Part shown: piece by piece, positions 7,979 to 16,398 of the stretch
How the letters are laid out: the number at the start of each line of letters is the position of its first letter
Position numbering within the stretch: position 1 is the first letter of the stretch
Assembly: GCF_001552735.1 (NCBI RefSeq)
Contig: NZ_BCRT01000021.1
Span: 372,001-436,000, forward strand
Source: Sanguibacter suarezii NBRC 16159
GTDB taxonomy: Bacteria > Actinomycetota > Actinomycetes > Actinomycetales > Cellulomonadaceae
Direction of reading: 5' to 3'
DNA length: 64,000 bases
Notes under the pieces: model-generated
The model's input: only the letters and a program-made list of their open reading frames with translations
Database searches by the model: none
What the model was told of the DNA's origin: nothing
Program-made: the position numbers and the translations under genes

Positions 7979-8707
7979 ATGACCGAACCCGAAGCGCGCC
8001 TGGTCGTCGTCGACGACGAGCCGAACATCCGTGAGCTCCTGGCGACCTCGCTGCGTTTCGCCGGCTTCGAGGTGTACGCGGCCGAGGACGGCATGAGCGC
8101 GCTCAAGCTCATCCGCGACATCGACCCGGACCTCATCGTGCTCGACGTCATGCTCCCGGACATGGACGGTTTCACCGTCACCCGCCGCCTGCGGGAGAAG
8201 GGCCAGCACATGCCGGTCCTGTTCCTCACCGCCCGGGACGACACCCAGGACAAGATCACCGGCCTGACCGTGGGCGGCGACGACTACGTGACCAAGCCGT
8301 TCAGCCTCGAAGAGGTCGTCGCGCGGATCCGGGCGGTCCTGCGCCGCACGCACCCCGCTCCCGTCGACGACGCCGTCCTGCGCTTCGCCGACCTCGAGCT
8401 CGACGACGACTCCCACGAGGTGCGCCGCGCCGGGCAGGTCATCGACCTGTCCCCCACCGAGTTCAAGCTGCTGCGCTACCTCATGCTCAACCCCGGCCGG
8501 GTGCTGTCCAAGGCGCAGATCCTCGACCACGTGTGGCAGTACAACTGGGGCGGCGACGCCAACATCGTCGAGTCCTACATCTCCTACCTGCGCCGCAAGA
8601 TCGACAACGCCCCGCTCCCGGACGGCTCCATGCCTGAACCGCTCATCGCGACCAAGCGGGGCGTGGGCTACCTGCTGCGGCAACCGGCGGCGAAGAAGTC
8701 CACGTGA
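7979..8707 (+). CDS. OmpR/PhoB-family response regulator
   Basis: A 242-residue protein. It has a receiver domain (about 8-125) with the acidic pair VVDDEPN, the phosphorylated Asp in LIVLDVMLPDMDGF and Lys in VTKPFSLEE, followed by a winged-helix DNA-binding domain (about 145-235). The kinase gene begins inside its stop codon (GTGA, 4-bp overlap), so they form one two-component operon. It resembles the TrcR/MprA-like group of actinobacteria, but the stimulus cannot be read from the sequence. Confidence 0.93.
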   Translation: MTEPEARLVVVDDEPNIRELLATSLRFAGFEVYAAEDGMSALKLIRDIDPDLIVLDVMLPDMDGFTVTRRLREKGQHMPVLFLTARDDTQDKITGLTVGGDDYVTKPFSLEEVVARIRAVLRRTHPAPVDDAVLRFADLELDDDSHEVRRAGQVIDLSPTEFKLLRYLMLNPGRVLSKAQILDHVWQYNWGGDANIVESYISYLRRKIDNAPLPDGSMPEPLIATKRGVGYLLRQPAAKKST

Positions 8708-10404
8708 CCGGCTCGTCCCGGCCTCTGCCACCCGTCCCACCCCCTCCCCCCAGCGCAGCCGGGTCCCGGGTGCCGGGCTCTCGCCAGCACGACGCCGCAG
8801 GGCTGCCTCCCGTGCCTCCCCCGCCGGCACCACCGTCGCCCGAGGGGGTCGAGGGGGTCGAGGGTGAGCACGTCGGTCCGGTGCGTGCCTTCTGGGCGCG
8901 CACGCCGCTGCGCATCCGCCTCGTCGCGATCGTCACCCTCGTGCTGCTGGCGGGGCTGGGCACGTCGGTGGTGCTGACCACGACGGTGCTCTCTCGGTTC
9001 CTCGTCGACCAGCTCGACGAGCAGCTGGAGTCCACCGGCGACCAGCGGTTCAACCAGCTGCCCGAGAGCACCGACCCCGAGCAGATCCGCCAGCTCCTGC
9101 CGAGCGACTACTACATCGCCATCTACCCGGCCGAGGGGGCGCCCCGGGTGGAGGTCCAGGCCCAGACGGTGGAGAAGTACGGCGTCCCCACGATCACGGC
9201 GTACACCTTCACCGACGCCAACCGCCCTACCGAGCCGTTCACCACGTCCTCGGTCGACGTGCACGGCACCGGGGAGACCGGGTCGCGGTGGCGGGTGATC
9301 GCCGGGTCCATCGTGTCCGGGGGTGTGAAGGTGGCTGACGTCTACGTCGCGCTCCCGCTCCACTCGGTGGACGCAACCGTGGGCCAGATCAAGCAGATCC
9401 TCGCGCTCAGCGCCCTGGCGATCACCGTCGTCGGCGCCGTGGTGGGGCTGCTGGCGGTGCGCCGCTCGCTGCGCCCGCTCGCCGACATCGAGCGGACCGC
9501 GGCCGCGATCGCCGACGGCGACCTCAGCCGGCGCATCCCCCAGGCTCCCTCCTCGACCGAGGTCGGTTCCCTCGCGCAGTCGCTCAACGTCATGCTGAGC
9601 CAGATCGAGCAGGGCTTCGCCGCGCGGGAGGCCTCCGAGGCGCGGATGCGCCGCTTCGTCTCCGACGCCAGCCACGAGCTGCGCACCCCGCTCGCCACCA
9701 TCCGGGGGTACGGCGAGCTGTACCGCATGGGTGCGCTGCGCACCCCGGAGGCGATGGACGACACGATGCGCCGGATCGAGGACTCCGCCCAGCGGATGGG
9801 CACCCTCGTGGAGGACCTGCTGCACCTGGCCCGCCTGGACGAGGGCCGCGCGATCCAGCGGGTCCCGGTCGACCTGACCGTGCTGGCCGCCGACGCCGTG
9901 AGCGACCTGCACGCGCTGGACCCCACCCGTGAGGTGCGGCTGGCACCGCTGACCCCCGGCGCGGCCATGGGTCCGTGCGTGGTGATCGGCGACGACGACC
10001 GGCTCCGTCAGGTGCTCGGCAACCTCATCGGCAACGTCGCCACGCACACCCCGGCCGGGTCCCCGGTCGAGATCGCGCTGGGACCCACGACCACCGGCGA
10101 CCGGCCCATGGTCACCCTGGAGGTCCGTGACCACGGCCCAGGCATCTCCGACGCCGAGGCCGACCGGATCTTCGAGCGGTTCTACCGGGTGGACTCCTCA
10201 CGCAACCGCACCTCCGGCGGGTCCGGGCTCGGCCTGGCCATCGTGGCGGCCATCGTGGGGACCCTCGGCGGCACTGTGGGGACGGCGCCGACCCCCGGAG
10301 GTGGGCTGACCGTGCGCGTGAGCCTGCCCGCCGCGACCCCGGCCACGACTCCCTCGGCGGACGAGGTGGCCGTGACGAGCGACCTGCCGGACGTCTTCCT
10401 CTGA
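8704..10404 (+). CDS. Two-component sensor histidine kinase
   Basis: A 566-residue protein. A Pro-rich cytoplasmic N-terminus (1-55) precedes membrane helix 1 (about 75-95), an extracytoplasmic sensor region (to about 235), helix 2 and a HAMP domain. The HisKA box SDASHELRTPLATIR carries the phospho-accepting His. The ATPase domain shows the N box, DHGPGIS and GGSGLGLAIV. It pairs with the upstream regulator through a 4-bp GTGA overlap. The proline-rich leader is long for the family. The ligand is unknown. Confidence 0.92.
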   Translation: MTGSSRPLPPVPPPPPSAAGSRVPGSRQHDAAGLPPVPPPPAPPSPEGVEGVEGEHVGPVRAFWARTPLRIRLVAIVTLVLLAGLGTSVVLTTTVLSRFLVDQLDEQLESTGDQRFNQLPESTDPEQIRQLLPSDYYIAIYPAEGAPRVEVQAQTVEKYGVPTITAYTFTDANRPTEPFTTSSVDVHGTGETGSRWRVIAGSIVSGGVKVADVYVALPLHSVDATVGQIKQILALSALAITVVGAVVGLLAVRRSLRPLADIERTAAAIADGDLSRRIPQAPSSTEVGSLAQSLNVMLSQIEQGFAAREASEARMRRFVSDASHELRTPLATIRGYGELYRMGALRTPEAMDDTMRRIEDSAQRMGTLVEDLLHLARLDEGRAIQRVPVDLTVLAADAVSDLHALDPTREVRLAPLTPGAAMGPCVVIGDDDRLRQVLGNLIGNVATHTPAGSPVEIALGPTTTGDRPMVTLEVRDHGPGISDAEADRIFERFYRVDSSRNRTSGGSGLGLAIVAAIVGTLGGTVGTAPTPGGGLTVRVSLPAATPATTPSADEVAVTSDLPDVFL

Positions 10405-10521
10405 ACGGGGACGCAGGAGGCGTTCCGGTCGCGCCACCCAAGGGTTACTATTGCCGGTCGTCCCAGACATCACCGTGACATCACCGTGGGCGGTCCGCCC
10501 CCACCTGTCGAAAGCTGGTTC

Positions 10522-11256
10522 ATGCCTCCTGTCAGCGCAGATGCGCCTCAGTGGCTGTTGTCATCGTGGATCCGCAGTGTTCAGGCCGCCGGAGCCACCG
10601 CGCCAGAGAGTGAGATCCGGGCCACCGGTCTCGCGCTGCTGGACCGCTGGCACGAGACCGGACGGATCTATCACAACGTCCGGCACCTGGCCGACGTGCT
10701 GAGCCGGGTGGACGAGCTGGCCGAGGAGACCCACCAGCCCGACCTCGTCCGGTTGGCCGCCTGGTACCACGGCGCGATCTTCTCGGCGGCGTCCAGCGTC
10801 GCCTACGCGACCCAGGGCGGGGAGGACGAGGTGGCCAGCGCCGCCCTCGCGCGCACCGAGCTCGTCGAGCTGGGCGTCCCGGAGAAGGCGGCAGACCGGG
10901 TCAAGGCACTGGTCACGGCCCTCGCGCGGCACAAGCCGCTGCCTCACGACGACGACTGCGCTGTGCTGTGCGACGCCGACATGGGCATCTTGGCCGCCGA
11001 GCCGCAGCGGTACAAGGCCTACCTCATCGACATCCGTCAGGAGTACGCGCACATCCCCGTGCGCGACTACCTCGAGGCCCGCCAGCGCATCCTCGCCAAG
11101 CTGCTGGACCGCAAGGCGCTCTACACGAGCCCGCTCGCGACCGGCTGGGAGGACGCCGCACGCCAGAACCTCGCGGCGGAGGCTGCTCGGTTGGGCAAAG
11201 AGCTCCGTAAGCTCGACGAGTCCTCGGCGTCCGCGAGGGACACCGAGGACTCGTAG
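10522..11256 (+). CDS. HD-superfamily (COG4339-like) protein with altered HD motif
   Basis: A 244-residue all-helical protein similar to predicted HD-superfamily metal-dependent phosphohydrolases, with RIYHNVRHLADVL near residue 50 and CDADMGILA further on. The hallmark His-Asp pair is His83-Gly84 here (AAWYHGAIF), so one metal ligand is missing and hydrolase activity is uncertain. ATG 10522 was chosen; a GTG at 10486 gives a Pro-rich extension without family similarity. It stands alone between the two-component operon and the convergent ribokinase. Confidence 0.75.
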   Translation: MPPVSADAPQWLLSSWIRSVQAAGATAPESEIRATGLALLDRWHETGRIYHNVRHLADVLSRVDELAEETHQPDLVRLAAWYHGAIFSAASSVAYATQGGEDEVASAALARTELVELGVPEKAADRVKALVTALARHKPLPHDDDCAVLCDADMGILAAEPQRYKAYLIDIRQEYAHIPVRDYLEARQRILAKLLDRKALYTSPLATGWEDAARQNLAAEAARLGKELRKLDESSASARDTEDS

Positions 11257-11263
11257 CCGTCCG

Positions 11264-11286
11264 GGGCCGGCTGGGTCAGCCGGCCC
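11264..11286. terminator. Hairpin between convergent HD gene and ribokinase
   Basis: GGGCCGGCTG and CAGCCGGCCC form a perfect 10-bp stem with a 3-nt loop between two convergent genes. It probably serves both strands. Confidence 0.65.
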
Positions 11287-11298
11287 GACCGGGCAGGG

Positions 11299-12249
11299 CT
11301 AGACCGGCTGCCCGACGCCGGCCAGCTGGGCGAGCGTGGGGTAGGAGGACTGCGCCCCCGGGCGGGTGGCGGCGAAGGCCGCGACCCGTGCCGCTACCTG
11401 CGCGGCCTCCACGAGGGTGGCGCCGGCGGCGATCTGCTGAGCGAGGGCTCCGGTGAAGGCGTCACCGCAACCGGTGGTGTCCACGGCCTCGACCGTGACC
11501 GCACCGACCTCCACGACCTGGTCCGCCGCAGGGGCCGTGGCGTCCAACACCACCGAGCCGCGAGACCCCAAGGTCACCACCGCACGTCGCACACCGACTC
11601 CGGCCAGGGCCGCCAGGACGGCGTCCCACCCGGCGTCGACGACGTCGCGCCCGAGCAGGTCAGCCGCCTCGTGGTCGTTGACCAGCAGCACGTCCACCAG
11701 CTCGAGGAGCTCCGCCCCGACCGGCTGGTAGGGCGAGAGGTTGAGCAGCACCTGCGCCCCGGCGTCGCGGGCGTGCCGGGCGGCCGCGGTGACGGTCTCC
11801 AGGCTCACCTCCAGGCACAGGCACAGCACCGCCGCCCCCGCGAAGAAGTCCTCGCCGAGGTACTCCGGGGTCAGGTGCCCGTTGGCGCCGGGCGAGATGA
11901 TGATCGAGTTCTCACCTCGGGCGTCCACGGAGATGACGGCCGTGCCGGTGGCCACGCCGTCCAGGCGCACCACCGACGTGGTGTCCACGCCTGCTCGCGC
12001 CGCGGCGTCGAGCAGGAGGGTGCCGTTCGCGTCGTCGCCGACCGCGCCGAGCATCGACACGTGCCCGCCGAGCAGGGCGGCCGCGGCCGCCTGGTTGGCG
12101 CCCTTTCCGCCGGGCAGGACGACGAGCTCGGAACCGCGGACCGTCTCGCCCGGGGCGGGCATCCGCTCGACCTGGACCACGAGGTCGGCGTTGAGGGAGC
12201 CCACCACGACGACCGTTCCCGATTCCTGCGACATGTCAGTGCCTTCCAT
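11299..12249 (-). CDS. rbsK: Ribokinase (PfkB family)
   Basis: A 316-residue PfkB-fold sugar kinase that phosphorylates ribose to ribose 5-phosphate. The N-terminal signature is LPGGKGANQAAAAALLG. The C-terminal anion-hole and catalytic motif is DTTGCGDAFTGAL, with the catalytic Asp before AFTGA; the usual GAGD is GCGD. It is the last gene of a three-gene operon with a nucleoside hydrolase and an MFS carrier, with 3 bp between the carrier's stop and this ATG. Met6 (12234) is an alternative start. The context says ribose comes from nucleosides. Confidence 0.92.
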   Translation of the reverse strand: MEGTDMSQESGTVVVVGSLNADLVVQVERMPAPGETVRGSELVVLPGGKGANQAAAAALLGGHVSMLGAVGDDANGTLLLDAAARAGVDTTSVVRLDGVATGTAVISVDARGENSIIISPGANGHLTPEYLGEDFFAGAAVLCLCLEVSLETVTAAARHARDAGAQVLLNLSPYQPVGAELLELVDVLLVNDHEAADLLGRDVVDAGWDAVLAALAGVGVRRAVVTLGSRGSVVLDATAPAADQVVEVGAVTVEAVDTTGCGDAFTGALAQQIAAGATLVEAAQVAARVAAFAATRPGAQSSYPTLAQLAGVGQPV

Positions 12250-12252
12250 GGT

Positions 12253-13674
12253 TCAGTCCGCGATCTCGGCGCCGACAGGGCGCGGGATGAGGAACGAGAC
12301 GGCCAGCGCCAGGAGGGTGATGACCAGTCCGACAATCATGGCGGTCACGTAGCCCTGGCTCGACCCCTCACCCGCCGGGCTGCCGAGGATCTGCACCGCG
12401 GGGAGCACGGCGAAGCTCAGGCCAGCACCGAGGTTGAAGGCACCGGCGTTGAGGCCGGGCAGGAACCCGGGGTTGTCCTTGGGCGAGAGGACCACGCCGA
12501 GGCCGTTGAGCATGATGTTGACCATCCCGGCGTAGCAGATGCCCGTGATCACGGTCGCGGCGATGAGCACCGGCAGGGAGTTGATGCCGACGAAGGCCAT
12601 GAGCGCGATCGACGCGGCAGAGCCGGCCAGACCGATCCGCAGCACGTTCCCGTAGCCCAGGGTCGGTGCCAGGCGCCCGGCGAAGGGTCCCACGATCCAC
12701 CCGACGATGGCGTACGGGGTCAGCAGCGCGAGGGATGCCGCGTCCGCGCCGAGGTCGAAGCCGGCGGTCGGGTTCTGGGCGAAGGACATGACCAGGCCGT
12801 TGACCGTCGCGAACACACCGGTCATGGTGAGCAGCGTGGTCAGCAGCAGAGCCCAGGTGGAACGCTGCTTGAGGTGGCGCGGGGCCACGAGGGGCTCGGC
12901 GCTGCGGTTCTCGATGGTCCAGAAGGCGATGAAGGCGACCACCGAGATGACGAGGGAGACGACGACGAAGGTCCAGTTCGCCGCACTCGTCTTGCCGGCC
13001 TCGTTGAGACCGATGAGCAGGCTGGCGATGGAGATCATGAGGGCCACCACGCCGTACCAGTCCATCTTCACGCCGGCCGACGGCTTGGACTCGGGGGCGA
13101 ACTTGGCCACCAGGACGGTGCTGATCGCCGCGACGGCGGTGATCACCCAGAAGACCGAACGGAAGCCGAAGTTGCTCGCCAGCACGCCACCGGCCAGTGC
13201 GTCGACCCCGGCGATACCGCCGTTGACGGCGGTGACCAGGCCCATCATCGTCCCGTACATCTTCGGGTCGGAGATCTCGTGACGGAGCATGAGCAGGCAC
13301 AACGGCACGACCGGTCCGGAGACACCCTGGATGATCCGGGCGACGTAGAGCACGCCGACGTTGGGGGCGAGGGCCGCCAGGACGGTGCCGAGCGTCATGA
13401 TCGCCAGCATCCAGACGAGCACCTTGCGCCGTCCGACGATGTCGCTCAGACGAGGCAGGAAGAGGGAGAACAGCGCTGCCGCGGTGAAGAACATGGTCTG
13501 GGACAGACCGATCGCGGCGTCGTCGGTCTTGAGCTCCTTGGCCATCGTCACCAGCACCGGGCTGAGCATCGAGGCGTTGAGCTGGAAGGCGACACAGGCG
13601 GCGAGCAGCGCCGTCATGAGGACGCCGATGCGGACCCGGGGGCCCGTGGTGAGGGGTGCGGTCGAGGCGGTCAT
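12253..13674 (-). CDS. MFS transporter, probable nucleoside importer
   Basis: A 473-residue integral membrane protein with 12-14 hydrophobic helices and the MFS loop motif LSDIVGRRKVLVW after helix 2. It lies between a nucleoside hydrolase and a ribokinase, so nucleoside or ribose uptake is the likely job; this is inferred from context. The GTG at 13677 could also be used; the ATG at 13674 shares a base with the hydrolase stop codon. The tight coupling supports a single transcript. Confidence 0.85.
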   Translation of the reverse strand: MTASTAPLTTGPRVRIGVLMTALLAACVAFQLNASMLSPVLVTMAKELKTDDAAIGLSQTMFFTAAALFSLFLPRLSDIVGRRKVLVWMLAIMTLGTVLAALAPNVGVLYVARIIQGVSGPVVPLCLLMLRHEISDPKMYGTMMGLVTAVNGGIAGVDALAGGVLASNFGFRSVFWVITAVAAISTVLVAKFAPESKPSAGVKMDWYGVVALMISIASLLIGLNEAGKTSAANWTFVVVSLVISVVAFIAFWTIENRSAEPLVAPRHLKQRSTWALLLTTLLTMTGVFATVNGLVMSFAQNPTAGFDLGADAASLALLTPYAIVGWIVGPFAGRLAPTLGYGNVLRIGLAGSAASIALMAFVGINSLPVLIAATVITGICYAGMVNIMLNGLGVVLSPKDNPGFLPGLNAGAFNLGAGLSFAVLPAVQILGSPAGEGSSQGYVTAMIVGLVITLLALAVSFLIPRPVGAEIAD

Positions 13675-14618
13675 CACTCCACGTCCCCGATGGTGACGAG
13701 CGCGTCGGTGATGAGGTCCCAGAACCGCTTGTGGTCGAGGTCGACGGCCACGGACGTGGTGCAGTCGTCGGGGGCCGGGGCGCGGAAGTCCGCGACGGTC
13801 ATGCCGAGGGTGAGGGTGCCGGTGAGCTCGATGTCCACCGGGACCTTCTGGGTCGTGACGATCGTCGGGTCGATGACGTAGGCCACGGCGCAGGGGTCGT
13901 GGACCGGCGGGAAGTCGAAGCCCTGGGCGTCGCGGTAGGTCTCGCCGAAGAACTCCAGCAGCTCCAGGACGAACTGTGCGGGCTTCGTACCGACGGCCTT
14001 GATCTGCTCGACGACCTCGTCGGTGGCCAGCGCCTGGTGGGTGAGGTCGAGGCCGACCATGACCACGGGCCAGCTCTCGTTGAAGACGATGTGGGCGGCC
14101 TCGGGGTCGATCTTGATGTTGAACTCCGCGACAGCGCTCCAGTTACCGACGTGGTACCCGCCGCCCATGAGGACGACCTCCTTGACCCGCTCGACGATGC
14201 GCGGCTCCTTGCGGGCCGCCAGGGCGATGTTGGTCAGGCCCGCGGTGGGCACCAGGGTGATGGTCCCGGGCTCGTGGCTCATGACGAGGTCGATGATGAG
14301 GTCGACGGCGTGGCGGGGGTCGAGCTCGAGCTCAGGCTCCGGCAGGACCGGTCCGTCCAGGCCGGACTCCCCGTGGATGTCCGGGGCGGTCTCGATCTGG
14401 CGCACGAGGGGACGAGCGCACCCGGCGGCGAAGGGGACACCGGTGATCCCGGCGATCTTCGCGACCGACAGCGCGTTGCGGGTGACCTTCTCCAAGGTCT
14501 GGTTGCCCACCACCGTCGTCACGGCCAGCAGGTCGATCTCTGGGCTGCCGTGGGCGAGGAGCATCGCGATCGCGTCGTCGTGTCCGGGGTCGCAGTCGAG
14601 GATGATCTTCTTGGGCAT
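13674..14618 (-). CDS. Nucleoside hydrolase (IunH/RihA family)
   Basis: A 314-residue enzyme that cleaves the N-glycosidic bond of nucleosides to ribose and free base. The N-terminal calcium-binding signature DCDPGHDDAIAML is intact, and the C-terminal HDPCAVAYVID motif is also present. ATG 14618 was preferred over the upstream ATG 14654 because GGAG precedes it and the family usually begins just before the DCDPGHDD motif. It is the first gene of the ribonucleoside operon. LacI-type operators lie just upstream, before a divergent LacI gene. Confidence 0.93.
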   Translation of the reverse strand: MPKKIILDCDPGHDDAIAMLLAHGSPEIDLLAVTTVVGNQTLEKVTRNALSVAKIAGITGVPFAAGCARPLVRQIETAPDIHGESGLDGPVLPEPELELDPRHAVDLIIDLVMSHEPGTITLVPTAGLTNIALAARKEPRIVERVKEVVLMGGGYHVGNWSAVAEFNIKIDPEAAHIVFNESWPVVMVGLDLTHQALATDEVVEQIKAVGTKPAQFVLELLEFFGETYRDAQGFDFPPVHDPCAVAYVIDPTIVTTQKVPVDIELTGTLTLGMTVADFRAPAPDDCTTSVAVDLDHKRFWDLITDALVTIGDVE

Positions 14619-14716
14619 CAGGTGCTCCACTTCGTCGGGGTGAGCGGCCGTCAATGGCCTCTCGTGGCGTCATCGCCGGGGTTATCACTGGATTCTGCAC
14701 CGGTCTCGACGGCCGC

Positions 14717-14755
14717 GTCAAGCGCTTAACGTTGACCAGGGGTTATGCGCTTGAC
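14717..14755. promoter_or_regulatory. Two LacI-type operators in divergent promoter region
   Basis: GTCAAGCGCTTAAC (14717-14730) and GTTATGCGCTTGAC (14742-14755) are near-palindromes centred on a CpG, as is typical of LacI-family sites. Their centres are 25 bp apart. They lie between the nucleoside hydrolase operon and the divergent LacI gene and probably control both. Binding is inferred. Confidence 0.7.
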
Positions 14756-14802
14756 GTTCGTGGCACCAACGGTTGCCGCCCCACAGTGGCTACGATCTGA
14801 CC

Positions 14803-15840
14803 ATGGGTGACAGGACACAGGAGTCGACGACCACGGGTGCCCCCTACCAGCGGGTCACCGCGGCCATGGTGGCTGCCCGCGCAGGGGTCTCCCCCGCCAC
14901 GGTCTCGTTGGTCGCCAACGGCAAGACGGCGGGGCGCGTCTCCGTGCAGATCATCAACCGGGTCGAGGAGGCGATCGACGAGCTCAACTACGTCGTCGAC
15001 AAGGTCGCCAGCTCCCTCTCGCGCGGGTCGAGCAGCTACGTCATCCTCGTCGCCCCGGACATCGCCAACCCGTTCTTCGGCAAGGTCATCGCCGGCGTCA
15101 AGGACGCTCTCGGTCCCACCTACCAGCTCCTGCTCTCCGTGAGCGACGTCGGGCAGGTGCCCCAGGCGGGCGACGTGCGGTCGCTCTTCGCCTTCCGCCC
15201 CGCCGGTCTGCTCGTCGACGCTCCCAACGCCCAGTTCCTGCAGGACCTGGCCATCGAGGCCCCCACGGTGCTGCTCGACGCCCCGGACATCACCAGCGCG
15301 CCGTCGGTGGACATGGACGTCGCGGCGGGGGCCCGAGCCCTCGCCGAGCACCTCGCCTCCCGTGGGCACCAGACAGTGGCCTACCTCGACTCCGTCACCG
15401 CGACCGCGACCTTCGCGCTGCGCCGCGAGGCGTTCCTCACCCGAGCCGAGGAGGTGGGCATGCGGGCGGCGGCGGGCGAGGTGCCCCGCTCGGTCATCGA
15501 CCTCGAGGACTCCTCGGAGACCTTCACCCAGGCCTGGCCCGGCTGGCACGCGGAGGGCGTCACCGCCGTCGTGTGCGCCACCGACACCCAGGCCTATGGC
15601 GTGCTGCACGCGGCGCGCGCCCTGGGGGTGGACGTGCCCGGCGACCTCGCCGTGGCCGGTTTCGACAACCTTCCCTACTCCCAGGTCTCCCGGCCCGGCC
15701 TGACCAGCGTCGAGCTGCCCGGCCGCGAGCTCGGCCACGCTGCGGCGGCGCACCTGCGCGCCCTCATGGAGGGCCGTGAGCCCGACGCCGCAGCCCTGCT
15801 GTGCAGCCGGCTCGTCGTGCGAGAGTCCACCGGCGGCTGA
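14803..15840 (+). CDS. LacI-family transcriptional regulator
   Basis: A 345-residue protein. The N-terminal helix-turn-helix (about 20-65) reads MVAARAGVSPATVSLVANGK, with the hinge SSLSRGSSSYVILV after it and a periplasmic-binding-protein-like effector domain to the end (AVAGFDNLPYSQVSRPGLT). ATG 14803 was chosen over 14773, which only adds a stretch reading into the promoter. It is divergent from the nucleoside hydrolase-MFS-ribokinase operon and has two candidate operators upstream. It is probably a repressor that responds to a nucleoside or ribose. Confidence 0.92.
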   Translation: MGDRTQESTTTGAPYQRVTAAMVAARAGVSPATVSLVANGKTAGRVSVQIINRVEEAIDELNYVVDKVASSLSRGSSSYVILVAPDIANPFFGKVIAGVKDALGPTYQLLLSVSDVGQVPQAGDVRSLFAFRPAGLLVDAPNAQFLQDLAIEAPTVLLDAPDITSAPSVDMDVAAGARALAEHLASRGHQTVAYLDSVTATATFALRREAFLTRAEEVGMRAAAGEVPRSVIDLEDSSETFTQAWPGWHAEGVTAVVCATDTQAYGVLHAARALGVDVPGDLAVAGFDNLPYSQVSRPGLTSVELPGRELGHAAAAHLRALMEGREPDAAALLCSRLVVRESTGG

Positions 15841-16022
15841 AGCGCGTCCGCGCTCTGCGGCTACAGCTCCTCCCCAGGTCATCGGCCGTCACCGCCAACT
15901 ACAGCCGACGCGAGGGGTCCGGTCACCGCGGGCGCAGAGTCCTAACGTCGTGCTCGAGCGACGGAGTCCGTCAGAGGGTCCGCGCCCGGCACCACCCGGT
16001 GCCCCGACCCCGAGGAGTCACC

Positions 16023-16310
16023 ATGAGCAAGTTCGGAGTAGACGTCAGTCAGGTCTCGGCAGCGAGTGCGGTGGTGGCCACGTCCGTGTCCACCATCAGG
16101 TCGGAGGTCGCCGCGATGCAGCGTCACCTGACCGACCTGCAGTCCTCCTGGACGGGAGCGGCTGCGCTCGCCTTCTCGGGGGTGGTCGCCCAGTGGCAGG
16201 CCACCCAGGTCCAGGTGGAGAACGGCCTCGACGCGATCACCTCGGCCCTGGGCCGCACGGCCGCCACCTACGACGAGGCGGAGACGGCCGCGCGCACGAA
16301 CTTCCTGTGA
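16023..16310 (+). CDS. WXG100 (ESAT-6-like) protein
   Basis: A 95-residue helical hairpin protein with the WxG turn at Trp43-Thr-Gly45 (LQSSWTGAAALAF) and the usual length of about 100 residues. Family members are small substrates or partners of type VII secretion. The ATG has GGAG nearby (CCCCGAGGAGTCACC). It is an orphan: no second WXG100 gene, EccC ATPase or other ESX component is in this window, so its secretion machinery must lie elsewhere. A strong hairpin terminator follows. Confidence 0.88.
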   Translation: MSKFGVDVSQVSAASAVVATSVSTIRSEVAAMQRHLTDLQSSWTGAAALAFSGVVAQWQATQVQVENGLDAITSALGRTAATYDEAETAARTNFL

Positions 16311-16317
16311 GCGCACC

Positions 16318-16353
16318 GCCCGACCTGCCCGGTGGACACCGGGCAGGTCGGGC
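16318..16353. terminator. Strong hairpin after WXG100 gene
   Basis: A perfect 17-bp stem: 16318-16334 (GCCCGACCTGCCCGGTG) pairs with 16337-16353. It lies between convergent genes and so may terminate both the WXG100 transcript and the sugar permease operon. Confidence 0.8.
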
Positions 16354-16398
16354 GAGTGACAGGCGGAGCACTCGGCAGGTCGAGCGTCACGGGTCAGC

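Noticed and set aside
11671-13881. 736-residue plus-strand open frame across the ribokinase and MFS genes
   Set aside because: It is rich in Gly, Arg, Asp and His without any domain and covers two well-supported minus-strand genes.
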